64,000 nucleotides of DNA from JAWXUC01 sp044432975 (GCA_044432975.1 JAWXUC010000005.1:67093-131092), one strand, 5' to 3'. Shown: positions 33,079 to 43,440, numbered from the stretch's first letter. Translations and numbers: made by a program. The notes: a model not told the origin generated them from the sequence alone.

Positions 33079-33762
33079 ATGTCAGGTAAAAGAATTATAA
33101 ATGCTTATAAAGGTCTTGATAAAGATAAAGCATATTCATTAAAAGAAGCTCTACAAGTTGTAAAAGCTAACGCAACAGCAAAGTTTGATGAAACAATCGA
33201 CATCGCTCTTAATTTGGGTGTAGATCCAAAGCATGCTGATCAAAATATCAGAGGTGTTTGTGCTCTTCCTCACGGAAACGGCAAAACAATCAGAGTTGCT
33301 GTTTTAGCAAACGAAGAAAAACAAGCAGAAGCAAAAGCTGCTGGTGCAGATATCGTTGGTGCAGATAATTTAATCGATTCTATTTTATCAGGCAAAATTG
33401 AGTTTGATAGAATGATTGCAACTCCAGATATGATGGGCTTAGCAGGTAAGGTAGCAAGAGTTTTGGGTCCAAAAGGTTTAATGCCAAATCCAAAATTGGG
33501 TACAGTTACTCCAGATGTTGCAACTGCAGTTAAAAAAGCTAAAGCTGGTGAAGTTCAATACCGTGTTGAAAAAACAGGTATCGTTCATGCTGGTATTGGT
33601 AAAGCAAGTTTTTCTGAAGATGCTCTTTATGAAAACGCAAAAACATTCATCGACGCTATTGTTAAGGCTCGTCCTCAAGCAGCAAAAGGTACATATATGA
33701 AAAAAGTTACCTTAAGCTCAACAATGGGTGTTGGAGTTAAAGTAGATACATCTGCTTTATAA
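33079..33762 (+). CDS. rplA: 50S ribosomal protein L1
   Basis: 227-residue L1. Landmarks are AKFDETIDIALNLGVDPKHA, the hinge MGLAGKVARVLGPKGLMPNP and the terminal KKVTLSSTMGVGVKVD. L1 binds the mobile L1 stalk of 23S rRNA and often represses its own operon. AGGGTTAATGATATG gives a weak ribosome site close to the rplK stop, consistent with translational coupling. Confidence 0.98.
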   Translation: MSGKRIINAYKGLDKDKAYSLKEALQVVKANATAKFDETIDIALNLGVDPKHADQNIRGVCALPHGNGKTIRVAVLANEEKQAEAKAAGADIVGADNLIDSILSGKIEFDRMIATPDMMGLAGKVARVLGPKGLMPNPKLGTVTPDVATAVKKAKAGEVQYRVEKTGIVHAGIGKASFSEDALYENAKTFIDAIVKARPQAAKGTYMKKVTLSSTMGVGVKVDTSAL

Positions 33763-33930
33763 TAGAAATTTGCAAGAGGTGATTTAATCATCTCTTGCAG
33801 TACTGTCAAAGACTACTGGTGGGAAACCTTAAATATCCAGTACAGATGGGGAATAAGAAATTTATTTTTTCTCCTCAGGCAGTTTAATTGTTGGGGCAAC
33901 CCAACTTGGTTTAACAAAGGAGACGAAAAC
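33763..33930 (+). promoter_or_regulatory. Likely L10 (rplJ) leader
   Basis: The rplA-rplJ gap is structured and placed where the L10 autoregulatory leader occurs in other bacteria. It contains the hairpin TGCAAGAG / CTCTTGCA (33770-33801) and a segment actgtcaaagactactggtg. L10(L7/L12)4 binding here would control rplJL translation; this is inferred from position and not from a covariance match. Confidence 0.55.
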
Positions 33931-34404
33931 GTGAACCGTAATGAAAAAGCACAATTACTCAGTGAATTAAACGAGCTTTTTAACAAATCTGAAGTTTTAA
34001 TCGTATCTCACTACAAAGGTTTAACAGTAGCAGATGCAGAAGCTTTAAGAAATTCAGTTAGAGAAGCTGGTGCTGGGTTTAGGGTTACAAAAAATCGCAT
34101 TACTCGTTTGGCTCTTAAAGGCACAAAGTTTGAAAATCTTTCAGATTTATTTGTAGGCCCAACCGCTATCGCATTTGCTGATGACGTGTTGGTTGCTACC
34201 AAAGTTTGTGTTGAATTTGCAAAAACTAACGAAAATTTTGTAGTGTTAGGTGGTGGACTTGGTAACAATGTTCTTACTATGGACGAAATCAAAACTTACG
34301 CATCTCTTCCATCAATGGACGAATTGCGTGCAAAAATCGTTGGTCTTATTCAAGCTCCAGCCTCAAAAATGGCAAGAGTTTTAAAGGCATATTCAGAGAA
34401 GTAA
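33931..34404 (+). CDS. rplJ: 50S ribosomal protein L10
   Basis: 157-residue L10, base of the L7/L12 stalk. The N-terminal domain shows SEVLIVSHYKGLTVADAEAL and RVTKNRITRLALKGT; the C-terminal helix (IVGLIQAPASKMARVLKAY) binds L7/L12. The start is GTG, 8 nt after AAGGAG. Thirty-seven nt separate it from rplL. Confidence 0.97.
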   Translation: MNRNEKAQLLSELNELFNKSEVLIVSHYKGLTVADAEALRNSVREAGAGFRVTKNRITRLALKGTKFENLSDLFVGPTAIAFADDVLVATKVCVEFAKTNENFVVLGGGLGNNVLTMDEIKTYASLPSMDELRAKIVGLIQAPASKMARVLKAYSEK

Positions 34405-34441
34405 TTTTTTGTATTAATATAATTTATTTAGGAGAAAAAAA

Positions 34442-34810
34442 ATGGCTGATTTAGCTAAATTGGTTGAAGAATTATCAGCATTGACAGTTTTAGAAGCTGC
34501 TGATTTATCAAAAATGTTAGAAGAAACTTGGGGCGTATCTGCAGCTGCTGCTGTAGCTGTTGCTGGCGCTGGCGCTGCTGCTGGCGGTGCTGCTGAACAA
34601 GATGAATTCACTGTTGTATTGGCTGCTGCTGGCGACCAAAAAATCAACGTGATTAAAGAAATCAGAGCTATCACAGGCTTGGGCTTGAAAGAAGCTAAAG
34701 ACATGGTTGATGGCGCACCTCAAACTGTTAAAGAAGGTGTTGCAAAAGCAGAAGCTGAAGAGCTTAAAGCAAAATTAGAAGCTGCTGGTGCAAAAGTAGA
34801 ATTGAAATAA
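34442..34810 (+). CDS. rplL: 50S ribosomal protein L7/L12
   Basis: 122-residue stalk protein. The N-terminal dimerisation domain (ADLAKLVEELSALTVLEAA) is followed by an alanine/glycine-rich hinge near residues 34-55 and the C-terminal factor-binding domain (VIKEIRAITGLGLKEAKDMV). AGGAG precedes the ATG. Confidence 0.98.
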   Translation: MADLAKLVEELSALTVLEAADLSKMLEETWGVSAAAAVAVAGAGAAAGGAAEQDEFTVVLAAAGDQKINVIKEIRAITGLGLKEAKDMVDGAPQTVKEGVAKAEAEELKAKLEAAGAKVELK

Positions 34811-34824
34811 TTTTTTCAATTATT

Positions 34825-34850
34825 GTAGGGGACGATGCCCACATCGTCCC
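34825..34850. repeat. tgtagggg-type palindrome in rplL-rpoB gap
   Basis: tgtag followed by GGGACGATG/CATCGTCCC with a 4-nt loop. An identical unit stands after rpoC (43325-43351). It may form an RNA hairpin between the ribosomal and polymerase genes. Confidence 0.75.
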
Positions 34851-34889
34851 TTCATTTGCGACTCTATGTTGCAAAATTAATTATTATGT

Positions 34890-34969
34890 AATCTTTTTGA
34901 GCGGGTCAACAGACACAATGCGGGGTAAAAAGATTAAAAGCGTTATTTGAATTTTCAGATAACGGTTTT
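34890..34969 (+). promoter_or_regulatory. rplL-rpoB intergenic attenuator-like hairpins
   Basis: A long-range stem AATCTTTTT (34890-34898) / AAAAAGATT (34927-34935) is directly followed by the hairpin aaaagCGTTAT / ATAACGgtttt (34936-34969) with T-rich 3' side. Partial termination here would set the ratio of ribosomal protein to RNA polymerase mRNA, as at the E. coli rplL-rpoB attenuator. Confidence 0.55.
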
Positions 34970-35012
34970 GCTGTTTTAAAATAATAAAAATTTTTTAGGG
35001 AATAAAAACACA

Positions 35013-38000
35013 ATGCAAGAATCTTATGTTAGCAAAAGAAGAATGAGAAGAAACTTTGGTAGAATTGACGCAATTGTCGATATGCCAAATTTGATTGATA
35101 TTCAAAAAGTATCTTATGATTGCTTTATTGGCAATTCAAATGAACCCTGCGACTTCGCTCTAGAAGACGTTTTTAATTCAATTTTCCCAATAGCAGATTA
35201 TGCTGGAAATGGTGAATTAGAATTTGTAAAATATGAATTAGAAGAACCAAAATACGACGTTGAAGAATGTATTAAACGTGATATGACATATCAAGCTGCT
35301 GTTAAAGCAACTTTGCGTTTAGTTGTTTGGGATATTGATGAAGCAACTGGTGCAAAATCTATCCGTGATATTAAAGAACAAGATGTTTATATGGGCGATT
35401 TACCATTAATGACAGACAAAGGAACCTTTGTTTTCAATGGTACAGAACGTGTAGTTGTATCTCAAATGCACCGTTCTCCAGGCGTGTTCTTTGATCATGA
35501 TGGTGGTAAAACAGTTGCTTCTGGTAAATATATCTTTGCTGCTCGTATTATTCCTTACCGTGGTTCTTGGTTAGACTTTGAGTTTGACGCAAAAGATATG
35601 GTTTATGCTCGTATCGATAGAAGAAGAAAATTACCTGTTACTTCAGTATTGTATTCCCTATACTCTAAAGAAACAGAAGAAAAAATTAAAAAATTAGCAG
35701 AAAAAGGTCAAGAAATTGCTTTAGAAGATATTAAAGGTATGGATAACGAAGAAATTCTTGCATATTTTTATGATGTTCAAACTTATACTGGTAGCAAAAA
35801 AACTTTCAAATTAAAATATGTTCCAGAACAATATTTTGGTGTTAAGTTAGAAAAAGATTTAATTAATGCAGAAACAGGCGAAGTTGCAGAAACTGCTGGC
35901 AAAAAATTAAATAAACGTTCTGCTCAAAAATTGGCAGATGCAGGTTTAGAATTTGTTGCTGTAGAAGTTCAAGATTTAATCGGTAAATTTGTTGCTAAAA
36001 ATGTAATGTTAAAAGACGGCGCTCTTATTGCAGAAGCTGGTGAAGAAATTACAGAAGAATTGTTAGCAAAATTTAATGAAAACAAAATAAAAGAAATAGA
36101 AACATTGTTTATTGATTATATAAACAATGGTCCATATATCAGAAACACATTAATGGCAGACAAAAACTCTTGCCGTGAAGAAGCTTTGCTTGATATTTAT
36201 CGCGTAATGAGACCTGGTGAGCCTCCTTTGCTAGAAACAGCTCACAACTTATTCCATAATATGTTTTTTGATAATGAAAGATATGACTTATCAGCTGTTG
36301 GTCGTGTTAAAATGAACGCATCATTAAATATTTCTTTTGATGACGCTCCAGACACACAAAAAGTTTTAAGAAAAGATGATATCTTACAAATTGTAAAAAG
36401 AATGATAGACTTAAAAGATGGCAAAGGTCAAGTAGATGATATTGATCACTTAGGCAACCGTCGTGTTCGTTCTGTTGGTGAATTGATGGAAAATCAATAC
36501 AGAATGGGTCTTTTAAGAATGGAAAGAGCTATCAAAGAAAGAATGAATTCAGAAGTTTTAGCAAATGTAAAACCTCAAGACTTAATTAATGCAAAACCAA
36601 TTGCAGCCGTTATTAGAGAATTCTTTGGTTCATCTCAATTATCACAATTTATGGATCAAAACAACCCATTATCAGAAGTAACACACAAAAGACGTTTATC
36701 AGCATTAGGACCTGGTGGTCTTTCAAGAGAACGTGCTGGCTTTGAAGTTCGTGACGTTCACTTCACACACTATGGTAGAATTTGTCCTATTGAAACTCCT
36801 GAAGGTCCAAACATTGGTTTGATTAATGCTTTGTCATCTTTTGCAAGAGTTAATAAATATGGCTTTATTGAATGCCCATACCGCAAGGTTATTGGAGGTA
36901 AAGTAACAGAAGAAGTTATTTATTTATCAGCAAATGAAGAAGGTAGATACATAATTGCGGAAGCAAATGCAACAGTTAATAAAGACGGTAGCTTTGCAGA
37001 AGATATGATTGCTTGTCGTTGTCAAGGTGATTCAGAGTTCCATACTCCAGAAGAAATCAACTTCATCGACGTATCTCCAAAACAATTAGTATCAATTGCA
37101 ACAGCATTAATTCCATTCTTAGAAAACGATGATGCGAACCGTGCATTGATGGGTGCAAACATGCAACGTCAAGGTGTTCCATTGTTAAAAGCAGAAGCTC
37201 CATTGGTTGGTACTGGTGCAGAAAAAGTTGTTGCTCAAGATAGTGGTGCTGTAGTATTAGCAAAATTTGATGGTGTTGTGTCTCAAGTAGATGCAAACAG
37301 AATTGTTGTAACATCTCAAAATGAAAAATCAGGTGATGTTGGTGTAGAAATTTATAATCTTCAAAAATATCGTCGTTCAAACCAAAGTACATGTATTAAC
37401 CAAATTCCATTGGTTAAAGTTGGCGATAAAGTAAAAGCTGGCGATGTAATGGCAGATGGTCCATGTACAGATATGGGTGAATTGGCATTAGGCAAAAACG
37501 TTCTTGTAGCATTTATGCCATGGAATGGTTATAACTACGAGGATTCAATTTTGTTATCAGAAAAAATCTCTCGTGAAGACGTTTTAACATCTCTTCACTT
37601 AGATGAATTTGAGGTTATGGCTCGTGATACAAAATTAGGCCAAGAAGAAATTACTCGTGATATTCCAAACGTTGGTGAAGAATCTTTACGCAACTTGGAT
37701 GAAGCTGGTATCGTTTATATCGGTGCTGAAGTTAAAGCTGGTGATATTTTAGTTGGTAAAGTTACACCAAAAGGTGAAAGCTTAGTTACTCCAGAAGAAA
37801 AATTACTTAGAGCAATCTTTGGTGAAAAAGCATCAGATGTTAGAGATACATCTTTAAGAGTTCAACCAGGAGTTGAAGGTATTGTTGTTGATGTTCATGT
37901 GTTCTCAAGACGCGGAATTGAAAAAGACGAGCGTTCACTTGCTATTGAACAAGATGAAATTAACCAATTAGCAAAAGACAGAGATGATGAAATTGCTATT

Positions 38001-39179
38001 GTTCGTTCTTCGTTTGAAGCAAAATTACAATCATTATTGGTTGGTCAAACAACTGTAGATGCTCCAAAAGAAATTGGCAAAAAAGTTAAAATAACAAAAG
38101 AGTTATTAGCCGCTTGTCCATCTTCACAATGGAAAAAAATTGTTGTTGCAGATGATAAAGTTCAACAATCTGCAGAATCTTTAATCAATGCTTTTGAAGC
38201 GCGTGTAGAAAAAGCAAAAGATCACTTTGAAAACAAAGTAGAAAAAATTCAACGTGGTGATGATTTATTACCAGGCGTGTTGAAAATGGTTAAAGTATTT
38301 ATTGCCACAAAACGTAAAACACAACCAGGTGATAAACTTGCTGGTCGTCATGGTAACAAAGGTGTGGTATCAAGAGTATTACCATTACAAGATATGCCAT
38401 ATACAGAAGACGGAACTCCAGTAGACATCGTGTTAAATCCACTTGGTGTGCCGTCTCGTATGAACGTTGGTCAAATTTTAGAAACTCACTTAGGTTGGGC
38501 TGCAAAAACTTTGGGTAACCAATTAAACGAAATGTTAGCAGAATACCGCAAAGGTGAAAAAACTATTGAAGACTTAAATGGTTTCTTAAAAGATATTTAT
38601 GGTCAAAAACAATATGACAATGAAGTGTCTAAATTAAAAGAACCAGAATTAGTAGAAATGATTGGCAACTTAAAACGTGGTGTTCCAATGGCAACTCCAG
38701 TATTTGATGGTGCAACAGGTGAAGACATTAATAGAATGTTAGATCTTGCAGGTCTACCAACATCTGGTCAAATTGACTTGTATGACGGCAGAACAGGTGA
38801 TAAATTTGACAGAAAAGTAACCGTTGGTGTTATTTATATGTTAAAACTTCACCACATCGTAGATGAAAAAATGCACGCACGTTCTGTAGGACCATACTCT
38901 TTAGTAACACAACAACCATTGGGTGGTAAAGCTCAATTTGGTGGTCAAAGATTTGGTGAGATGGAAGTTTGGGCATTACAAGCTTATGGTGCTGCTTATA
39001 CACTTCAAGAAATGTTAACAGTTAAATCAGATGACGTTGCTGGTCGTACAAAATTGTATGAATCAATTATCAGAGGCGATGATGGTTTTGATGCTGGTAT
39101 TCCAGAATCATTTAACGTATTAACAAAAGAAATTAAATCATTGTGCTTAAACATTGAAATGTTAAGTCAAGAAGCATAA
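35013..39179 (+). CDS. rpoB: RNA polymerase beta subunit
   Basis: 1388-residue beta subunit, the length typical of alphaproteobacteria. Recognised segments: RSPGVFFDHDGGKT, the rifampicin-region SSQLSQFMDQNNPLSEVTHK and RLSALGPGGLSRER (the usual drug-sensitive residues D, H and S appear intact), and MPWNGYNYEDSILLSEK. The C-terminus has KAQFGGQRFGEMEVWALQAY. Arg and Gly codons shift to CGT/GGT relative to neighbours, as expected for high expression. Seventeen nt separate it from rpoC. Confidence 0.98.
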   Translation: MQESYVSKRRMRRNFGRIDAIVDMPNLIDIQKVSYDCFIGNSNEPCDFALEDVFNSIFPIADYAGNGELEFVKYELEEPKYDVEECIKRDMTYQAAVKATLRLVVWDIDEATGAKSIRDIKEQDVYMGDLPLMTDKGTFVFNGTERVVVSQMHRSPGVFFDHDGGKTVASGKYIFAARIIPYRGSWLDFEFDAKDMVYARIDRRRKLPVTSVLYSLYSKETEEKIKKLAEKGQEIALEDIKGMDNEEILAYFYDVQTYTGSKKTFKLKYVPEQYFGVKLEKDLINAETGEVAETAGKKLNKRSAQKLADAGLEFVAVEVQDLIGKFVAKNVMLKDGALIAEAGEEITEELLAKFNENKIKEIETLFIDYINNGPYIRNTLMADKNSCREEALLDIYRVMRPGEPPLLETAHNLFHNMFFDNERYDLSAVGRVKMNASLNISFDDAPDTQKVLRKDDILQIVKRMIDLKDGKGQVDDIDHLGNRRVRSVGELMENQYRMGLLRMERAIKERMNSEVLANVKPQDLINAKPIAAVIREFFGSSQLSQFMDQNNPLSEVTHKRRLSALGPGGLSRERAGFEVRDVHFTHYGRICPIETPEGPNIGLINALSSFARVNKYGFIECPYRKVIGGKVTEEVIYLSANEEGRYIIAEANATVNKDGSFAEDMIACRCQGDSEFHTPEEINFIDVSPKQLVSIATALIPFLENDDANRALMGANMQRQGVPLLKAEAPLVGTGAEKVVAQDSGAVVLAKFDGVVSQVDANRIVVTSQNEKSGDVGVEIYNLQKYRRSNQSTCINQIPLVKVGDKVKAGDVMADGPCTDMGELALGKNVLVAFMPWNGYNYEDSILLSEKISREDVLTSLHLDEFEVMARDTKLGQEEITRDIPNVGEESLRNLDEAGIVYIGAEVKAGDILVGKVTPKGESLVTPEEKLLRAIFGEKASDVRDTSLRVQPGVEGIVVDVHVFSRRGIEKDERSLAIEQDEINQLAKDRDDEIAIVRSSFEAKLQSLLVGQTTVDAPKEIGKKVKITKELLAACPSSQWKKIVVADDKVQQSAESLINAFEARVEKAKDHFENKVEKIQRGDDLLPGVLKMVKVFIATKRKTQPGDKLAGRHGNKGVVSRVLPLQDMPYTEDGTPVDIVLNPLGVPSRMNVGQILETHLGWAAKTLGNQLNEMLAEYRKGEKTIEDLNGFLKDIYGQKQYDNEVSKLKEPELVEMIGNLKRGVPMATPVFDGATGEDINRMLDLAGLPTSGQIDLYDGRTGDKFDRKVTVGVIYMLKLHHIVDEKMHARSVGPYSLVTQQPLGGKAQFGGQRFGEMEVWALQAYGAAYTLQEMLTVKSDDVAGRTKLYESIIRGDDGFDAGIPESFNVLTKEIKSLCLNIEMLSQEA

Positions 39180-39196
39180 GAAGGGGATAATATAAT

Positions 39197-42100
39197 ATGA
39201 ATGACATTGTAAAACTATTTCAACCAGCAGACGCAAGTAGCTTTGAAAATTTAAAGATTTCTATAGCATCTCCAGATGTTATGCGTTCTTGGTCTTATGG
39301 TGAAGTAAAAAAACCAGAAACAATCAACTATAGAACATTCAAACCAGAAAAAGATGGTTTGTTCTGTGCAAAGATTTTTGGTCCTACAAAAGACTATGAA
39401 TGTTTGTGTGGAAAATACAAAAGAATGAAATTCCGTGGTATTGTCTGCGAAAAATGTGGTGTTGAAGTAACATTATCAAAAGTAAGACGTGAAAGAATGG
39501 GCCATATTGAATTGGCTGCTCCAGTAGCTCACATTTGGTTCTTAAAATCTTTACCATCTCGTATTTCAATGTTAACAGACATCGGAATGAAGTCTTTAGA
39601 AAAAGTTTTGTATTTTGAAAATTATATCGTGATTGAACCAGGTTTAACACCATTAGGTTTGCATGAATTATTGTCAGAAGAACAATATCAAGAAGCTGTA
39701 GATGAATACGGTGAAGATAGTTTTAGAGCAGGCATTGGTGCTGAAGCTCTTAAAGAAATCTTAGCTGCTATTGATTTAGATACAGAAGCTAAAATGATTA
39801 GAGCAGAACTTGATGACAAAACAACAGAATCAAAACGTAAAAAATTAGTGAAACGTTTAAAAATTCTAGAAGCATTTTTAGAATCAAACACAAAACCAGA
39901 ATGGATGGTATTAGAAGTATTGCCAGTAATTCCACCAGAGTTACGTCCATTAGTTCCACTTGATGGTGGTCGTTTTGCAACTTCTGATTTAAATGATTTA
40001 TATCGTCGTGTTATTAACAGAAACAATCGTTTGAAAAGATTGTTAGAATTACATGCTCCAGATATTATCATCAGAAATGAAAAACGTATGCTTCAAGAAG
40101 CTGTAGACGCATTGTTTGATAACGGTCGTCGTGCAAGAGCAATTACAGGTACAAACAAACGTCCATTAAAATCTTTATCAGATATGTTAAAAGGTAAGCA
40201 AGGTCGTTTCCGTCTTAACTTGTTAGGTAAACGTGTTGACTATTCTGGTCGTTCTGTTATTACCGTTGGTCCAGAATTGTACTTACATCAATGTGGTCTT
40301 CCAAAGAAAATGGCTCTAGAATTGTTCAAACCATTTGTATATGCAAGATTAGAAGCAAAAGGTTTTGCTACAACAATCAAAGCAGCTAAAAAAATGGTAG
40401 AAAAAGAAAGACCAGAAGTTTGGGATTGCTTAGAAGAAGTTATTAGAGAACACCCAGTGTTATTAAACCGTGCGCCAACATTGCACCGTTTGGGTATTCA
40501 AGCATTTGAACCAATTTTGGTAGAAGGTAAAGCTATTCAACTTCACCCATTAGTATGTTCTGCATTCAACGCCGACTTCGATGGTGACCAAATGGCTGTT
40601 CACGTTCCACTTTCTGTAGAAGCTCAATTAGAAGCTCGTGTATTGATGATGTCAACAAATAACATCTTGTCTCCATCATCAGGAAAACCAATTATTGTTC
40701 CTTCTCAAGATATGATTTTGGGTATTTATTACTTATCTTATGAGGCTGAAGGCGTTATGGGTGAAGGCATGGCTTTCTCAAACATAAACGAAGTAGAACA
40801 CGCTTTGCATGAAAAAGTTGTAGACTTACACGCAAAAGTAAAATGTCGTTTAGAGCACATTGCAGATGATGGTGAGTTAGTAACATCTGTTGTAGAAGCA
40901 ACTCCTGGTCGTATTTTATTATCAGAAGTGTTGCCAAAACATAAAGATGTTCCATTCTCTTTGGTAAACAGACTTATCAGAAAGAAAGAAGTTTCAGACA
41001 TTATTGATATTATCTACCGTCATTGTGGCCAAAAAGAAACTGTTTTATTCGCAGACAAAATCATGGGCTTAGGCTTCAAAAATGCTTGTAAAGCTGGTAT
41101 TTCATTTGGTAAAGATGACTTGATTATTCCAGATACAAAAGCTGGTAAAATTGAAAGAACAGAAGCTCAAGTAAAAGAGTATGAAGAACAATATCAAAAT
41201 GGTTTAATTACCAAAGGTGAGAAGTACAATAAAGTTGTGGATACTTGGGCAGCTTGTACAGATGAAATTGCTGACGATATGATGAAAAATATTTCAAGAA
41301 CAGAAAATGGTCATATCAACTCAGTATATATGATGGCTCACTCAGGTGCCCGTGGTTCTGCAGCTCAAATGCGTCAGTTGGCTGGTATGCGTGGTTTGAT
41401 GGCAAAACCAAGTGGTGAAATTATTGAGCAACCAATTATTTCAAACTTTAAAGAAGGTTTGAAAGTGTTAGAATACTTTAACTCAACCCACGGTGCTCGT
41501 AAAGGTTTGGCTGATACAGCGTTAAAAACTGCAAACTCAGGTTACTTAACACGTCGTTTGGTAGACGTTGCTCAAGATGCTGTTATTGTTGAACCAGATT
41601 GTTGCACAGATAGAGGAATTGTTGTACGTCAAGTTGTTGACGGTGGTAACGTTATTGCTTCTATTGGTGAAAGAATTTTGGGTAGAACATTAGCAGATGA
41701 TATTCTTAATCCAGAAACAGGTGAATTAATTTGTGCTAAAGGCAAGTTGGTTGATGAAGTTGATGTAGAAAGAGTAGAAGCCGCTGGCGTAGAACAAGCA
41801 AAAATCCGTAGTGTATTGACTTGTGATACTAAAAACGGCGTATGCGCAAAATGTTATGGTCGTGATTTGGCTAGAGGTACAGCAGTTAATATTGGTGAAG
41901 CAGTTGGTGTTATTGCAGCACAATCAATTGGTGAGCCAGGAACACAGTTAACCATGAGAACATTCCACATTGGTGGTGCCGCACAAAAAGGTGCAGAGCA
42001 AGCTAGTGTAGAAGTTTCTTTTGCAGGTATCATGAAGTTAGAAAATGAATACTTAGTTACCAATTCAGAAGGTGCTGGTATTGTATTGTCTCGTAACTGT

Positions 42101-43321
42101 GATATTGTTATTGTGGATGACAAAGACAGAGAAAAATCTCGTCATCGTATTCCTTACGGTACAAAACTTTTAGCAAAATCTGGTGATAAAGTTAAAAAAG
42201 GTCAAAAAGTTGCTGAGTGGGATCCATTTACAGTTCCAGTGATTTCTGAAAAAGCTGGTAAAGTAGAATTGATAGATATCATTAACAACTTAACAGTTAA
42301 AGAAACAACAGATGAAGTTACAGGTGTTAGCTCAAAAGTTGTTATTGACTGGAGAAGTTCTTCAGCATCAGCTGGCTTAAAACCAAGTATTGCCTTAACA
42401 GATAGCAAAGGAAAACCTGTTAAAGATAAAAATGGTAAAGAAGTTAGATATTATATGTCTGTAGATGCAATTCTTTCTGTTGATAACGGTAGTGATGTTG
42501 AAGTTGGTGATGTTATTGCCAGAATTCCTCGTGAATCTTCAAAAACAAAAGATATTACAGGTGGTCTTCCAAGGGTTGCTGAGTTGTTTGAAGCTCGTCG
42601 TCCAAAAGATCAAGCAATAATTTCTGATATTGATGGTTATGTTGAATTTGGTTCTGATTACAAATCAAAACAACGTTTAAGTGTTGTTCCAACAACAGGC
42701 GAACCAGTTGAATATTTGGTACCAAAAGGCAAGCACGTTATTGTTCAAGATGGTGATGTGGTTAAAGTTGGCGATGTATTAGTAGAAGGTACAGTTGCTC
42801 CACATGATATCTTAAGAATCTTAGGTGTTGAAGCTTTGGCTGAATATTTGGTTAAAGAAGTTCAAGATGTATATCGTCTTCAAGGTGTGAAAATTAATGA
42901 TAAACACATTGAGGTTATTGTTTCTCAAATGTTAAGAAAAGTTGAAGTAACAAGCCCAGGGGCAACAACATTCTTAACAGGTGAAAATGTTGATAGAGAT
43001 GATTTTGAAGCAGAAAATGCAAAAGTAATCGGCATGGGCTTAACTCCTGCCACAGCAGATGATATCTTGTTGGGTATTACAAAAGCAAGCTTACAAACAA
43101 AATCATTTATCTCAGCGGCTTCATTCCAAGAGACAACAAGAGTGTTAACAGAAGCAGCAGTTTCTGGTAAGATTGACAGCTTGAATGGCTTGAAAGAAAA
43201 CGTTATTGTTGGTAGATTAATCCCAGCTGGTACAGGTGCGGTATTAAGAGACTTGAAAAAAGTTGCAGCTAGCAATGATAAAGAAATCTTAGCCCTAAAA
43301 GAAGAAAATAAAGAGCAATAG
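39197..43321 (+). CDS. rpoC: RNA polymerase beta' subunit
   Basis: 1374-residue beta' subunit. The N-terminal zinc finger is CLCGKYKRMKFRGIVCEKCG; the active-site magnesium motif NADFDGDQMAVH is intact; the bridge/trigger regions (AHSGARGSAAQMRQLAGMRG and TMRTFHIGGAAQ) and the second zinc site (CDTKNGVCAKCYG) are present. The usual rpsL-rpsG-fusA-tuf genes do not follow; instead palindromic repeats and accessory genes do. Confidence 0.98.
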   Translation: MNDIVKLFQPADASSFENLKISIASPDVMRSWSYGEVKKPETINYRTFKPEKDGLFCAKIFGPTKDYECLCGKYKRMKFRGIVCEKCGVEVTLSKVRRERMGHIELAAPVAHIWFLKSLPSRISMLTDIGMKSLEKVLYFENYIVIEPGLTPLGLHELLSEEQYQEAVDEYGEDSFRAGIGAEALKEILAAIDLDTEAKMIRAELDDKTTESKRKKLVKRLKILEAFLESNTKPEWMVLEVLPVIPPELRPLVPLDGGRFATSDLNDLYRRVINRNNRLKRLLELHAPDIIIRNEKRMLQEAVDALFDNGRRARAITGTNKRPLKSLSDMLKGKQGRFRLNLLGKRVDYSGRSVITVGPELYLHQCGLPKKMALELFKPFVYARLEAKGFATTIKAAKKMVEKERPEVWDCLEEVIREHPVLLNRAPTLHRLGIQAFEPILVEGKAIQLHPLVCSAFNADFDGDQMAVHVPLSVEAQLEARVLMMSTNNILSPSSGKPIIVPSQDMILGIYYLSYEAEGVMGEGMAFSNINEVEHALHEKVVDLHAKVKCRLEHIADDGELVTSVVEATPGRILLSEVLPKHKDVPFSLVNRLIRKKEVSDIIDIIYRHCGQKETVLFADKIMGLGFKNACKAGISFGKDDLIIPDTKAGKIERTEAQVKEYEEQYQNGLITKGEKYNKVVDTWAACTDEIADDMMKNISRTENGHINSVYMMAHSGARGSAAQMRQLAGMRGLMAKPSGEIIEQPIISNFKEGLKVLEYFNSTHGARKGLADTALKTANSGYLTRRLVDVAQDAVIVEPDCCTDRGIVVRQVVDGGNVIASIGERILGRTLADDILNPETGELICAKGKLVDEVDVERVEAAGVEQAKIRSVLTCDTKNGVCAKCYGRDLARGTAVNIGEAVGVIAAQSIGEPGTQLTMRTFHIGGAAQKGAEQASVEVSFAGIMKLENEYLVTNSEGAGIVLSRNCDIVIVDDKDREKSRHRIPYGTKLLAKSGDKVKKGQKVAEWDPFTVPVISEKAGKVELIDIINNLTVKETTDEVTGVSSKVVIDWRSSSASAGLKPSIALTDSKGKPVKDKNGKEVRYYMSVDAILSVDNGSDVEVGDVIARIPRESSKTKDITGGLPRVAELFEARRPKDQAIISDIDGYVEFGSDYKSKQRLSVVPTTGEPVEYLVPKGKHVIVQDGDVVKVGDVLVEGTVAPHDILRILGVEALAEYLVKEVQDVYRLQGVKINDKHIEVIVSQMLRKVEVTSPGATTFLTGENVDRDDFEAENAKVIGMGLTPATADDILLGITKASLQTKSFISAASFQETTRVLTEAAVSGKIDSLNGLKENVIVGRLIPAGTGAVLRDLKKVAASNDKEILALKEENKEQ

Positions 43322-43324
43322 ATT

Positions 43325-43439
43325 TGTAGGGGACGATGCCCACATCGTCCCTCAAAAATAAGGCAAAATTGTAGGGGACGGTCTTGATCGTCCCTTTTAT
43401 ATAGCTAATTTTCAGGGGCGGTCAAGACCGCCCCCTACA
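43325..43439. repeat. Two tgtagggg palindromes after rpoC
   Basis: Element 1 (43325-43351) repeats the unit of the rplL-rpoB gap. Element 2 (43370-43439) has two long arms, tgtaggggacggtcttga... and ...tcaagaccgccccctaca, around an AT-rich centre, like 11303-11376. They may end the rpoBC transcript. Confidence 0.75.
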
Positions 43440-43440
43440 T

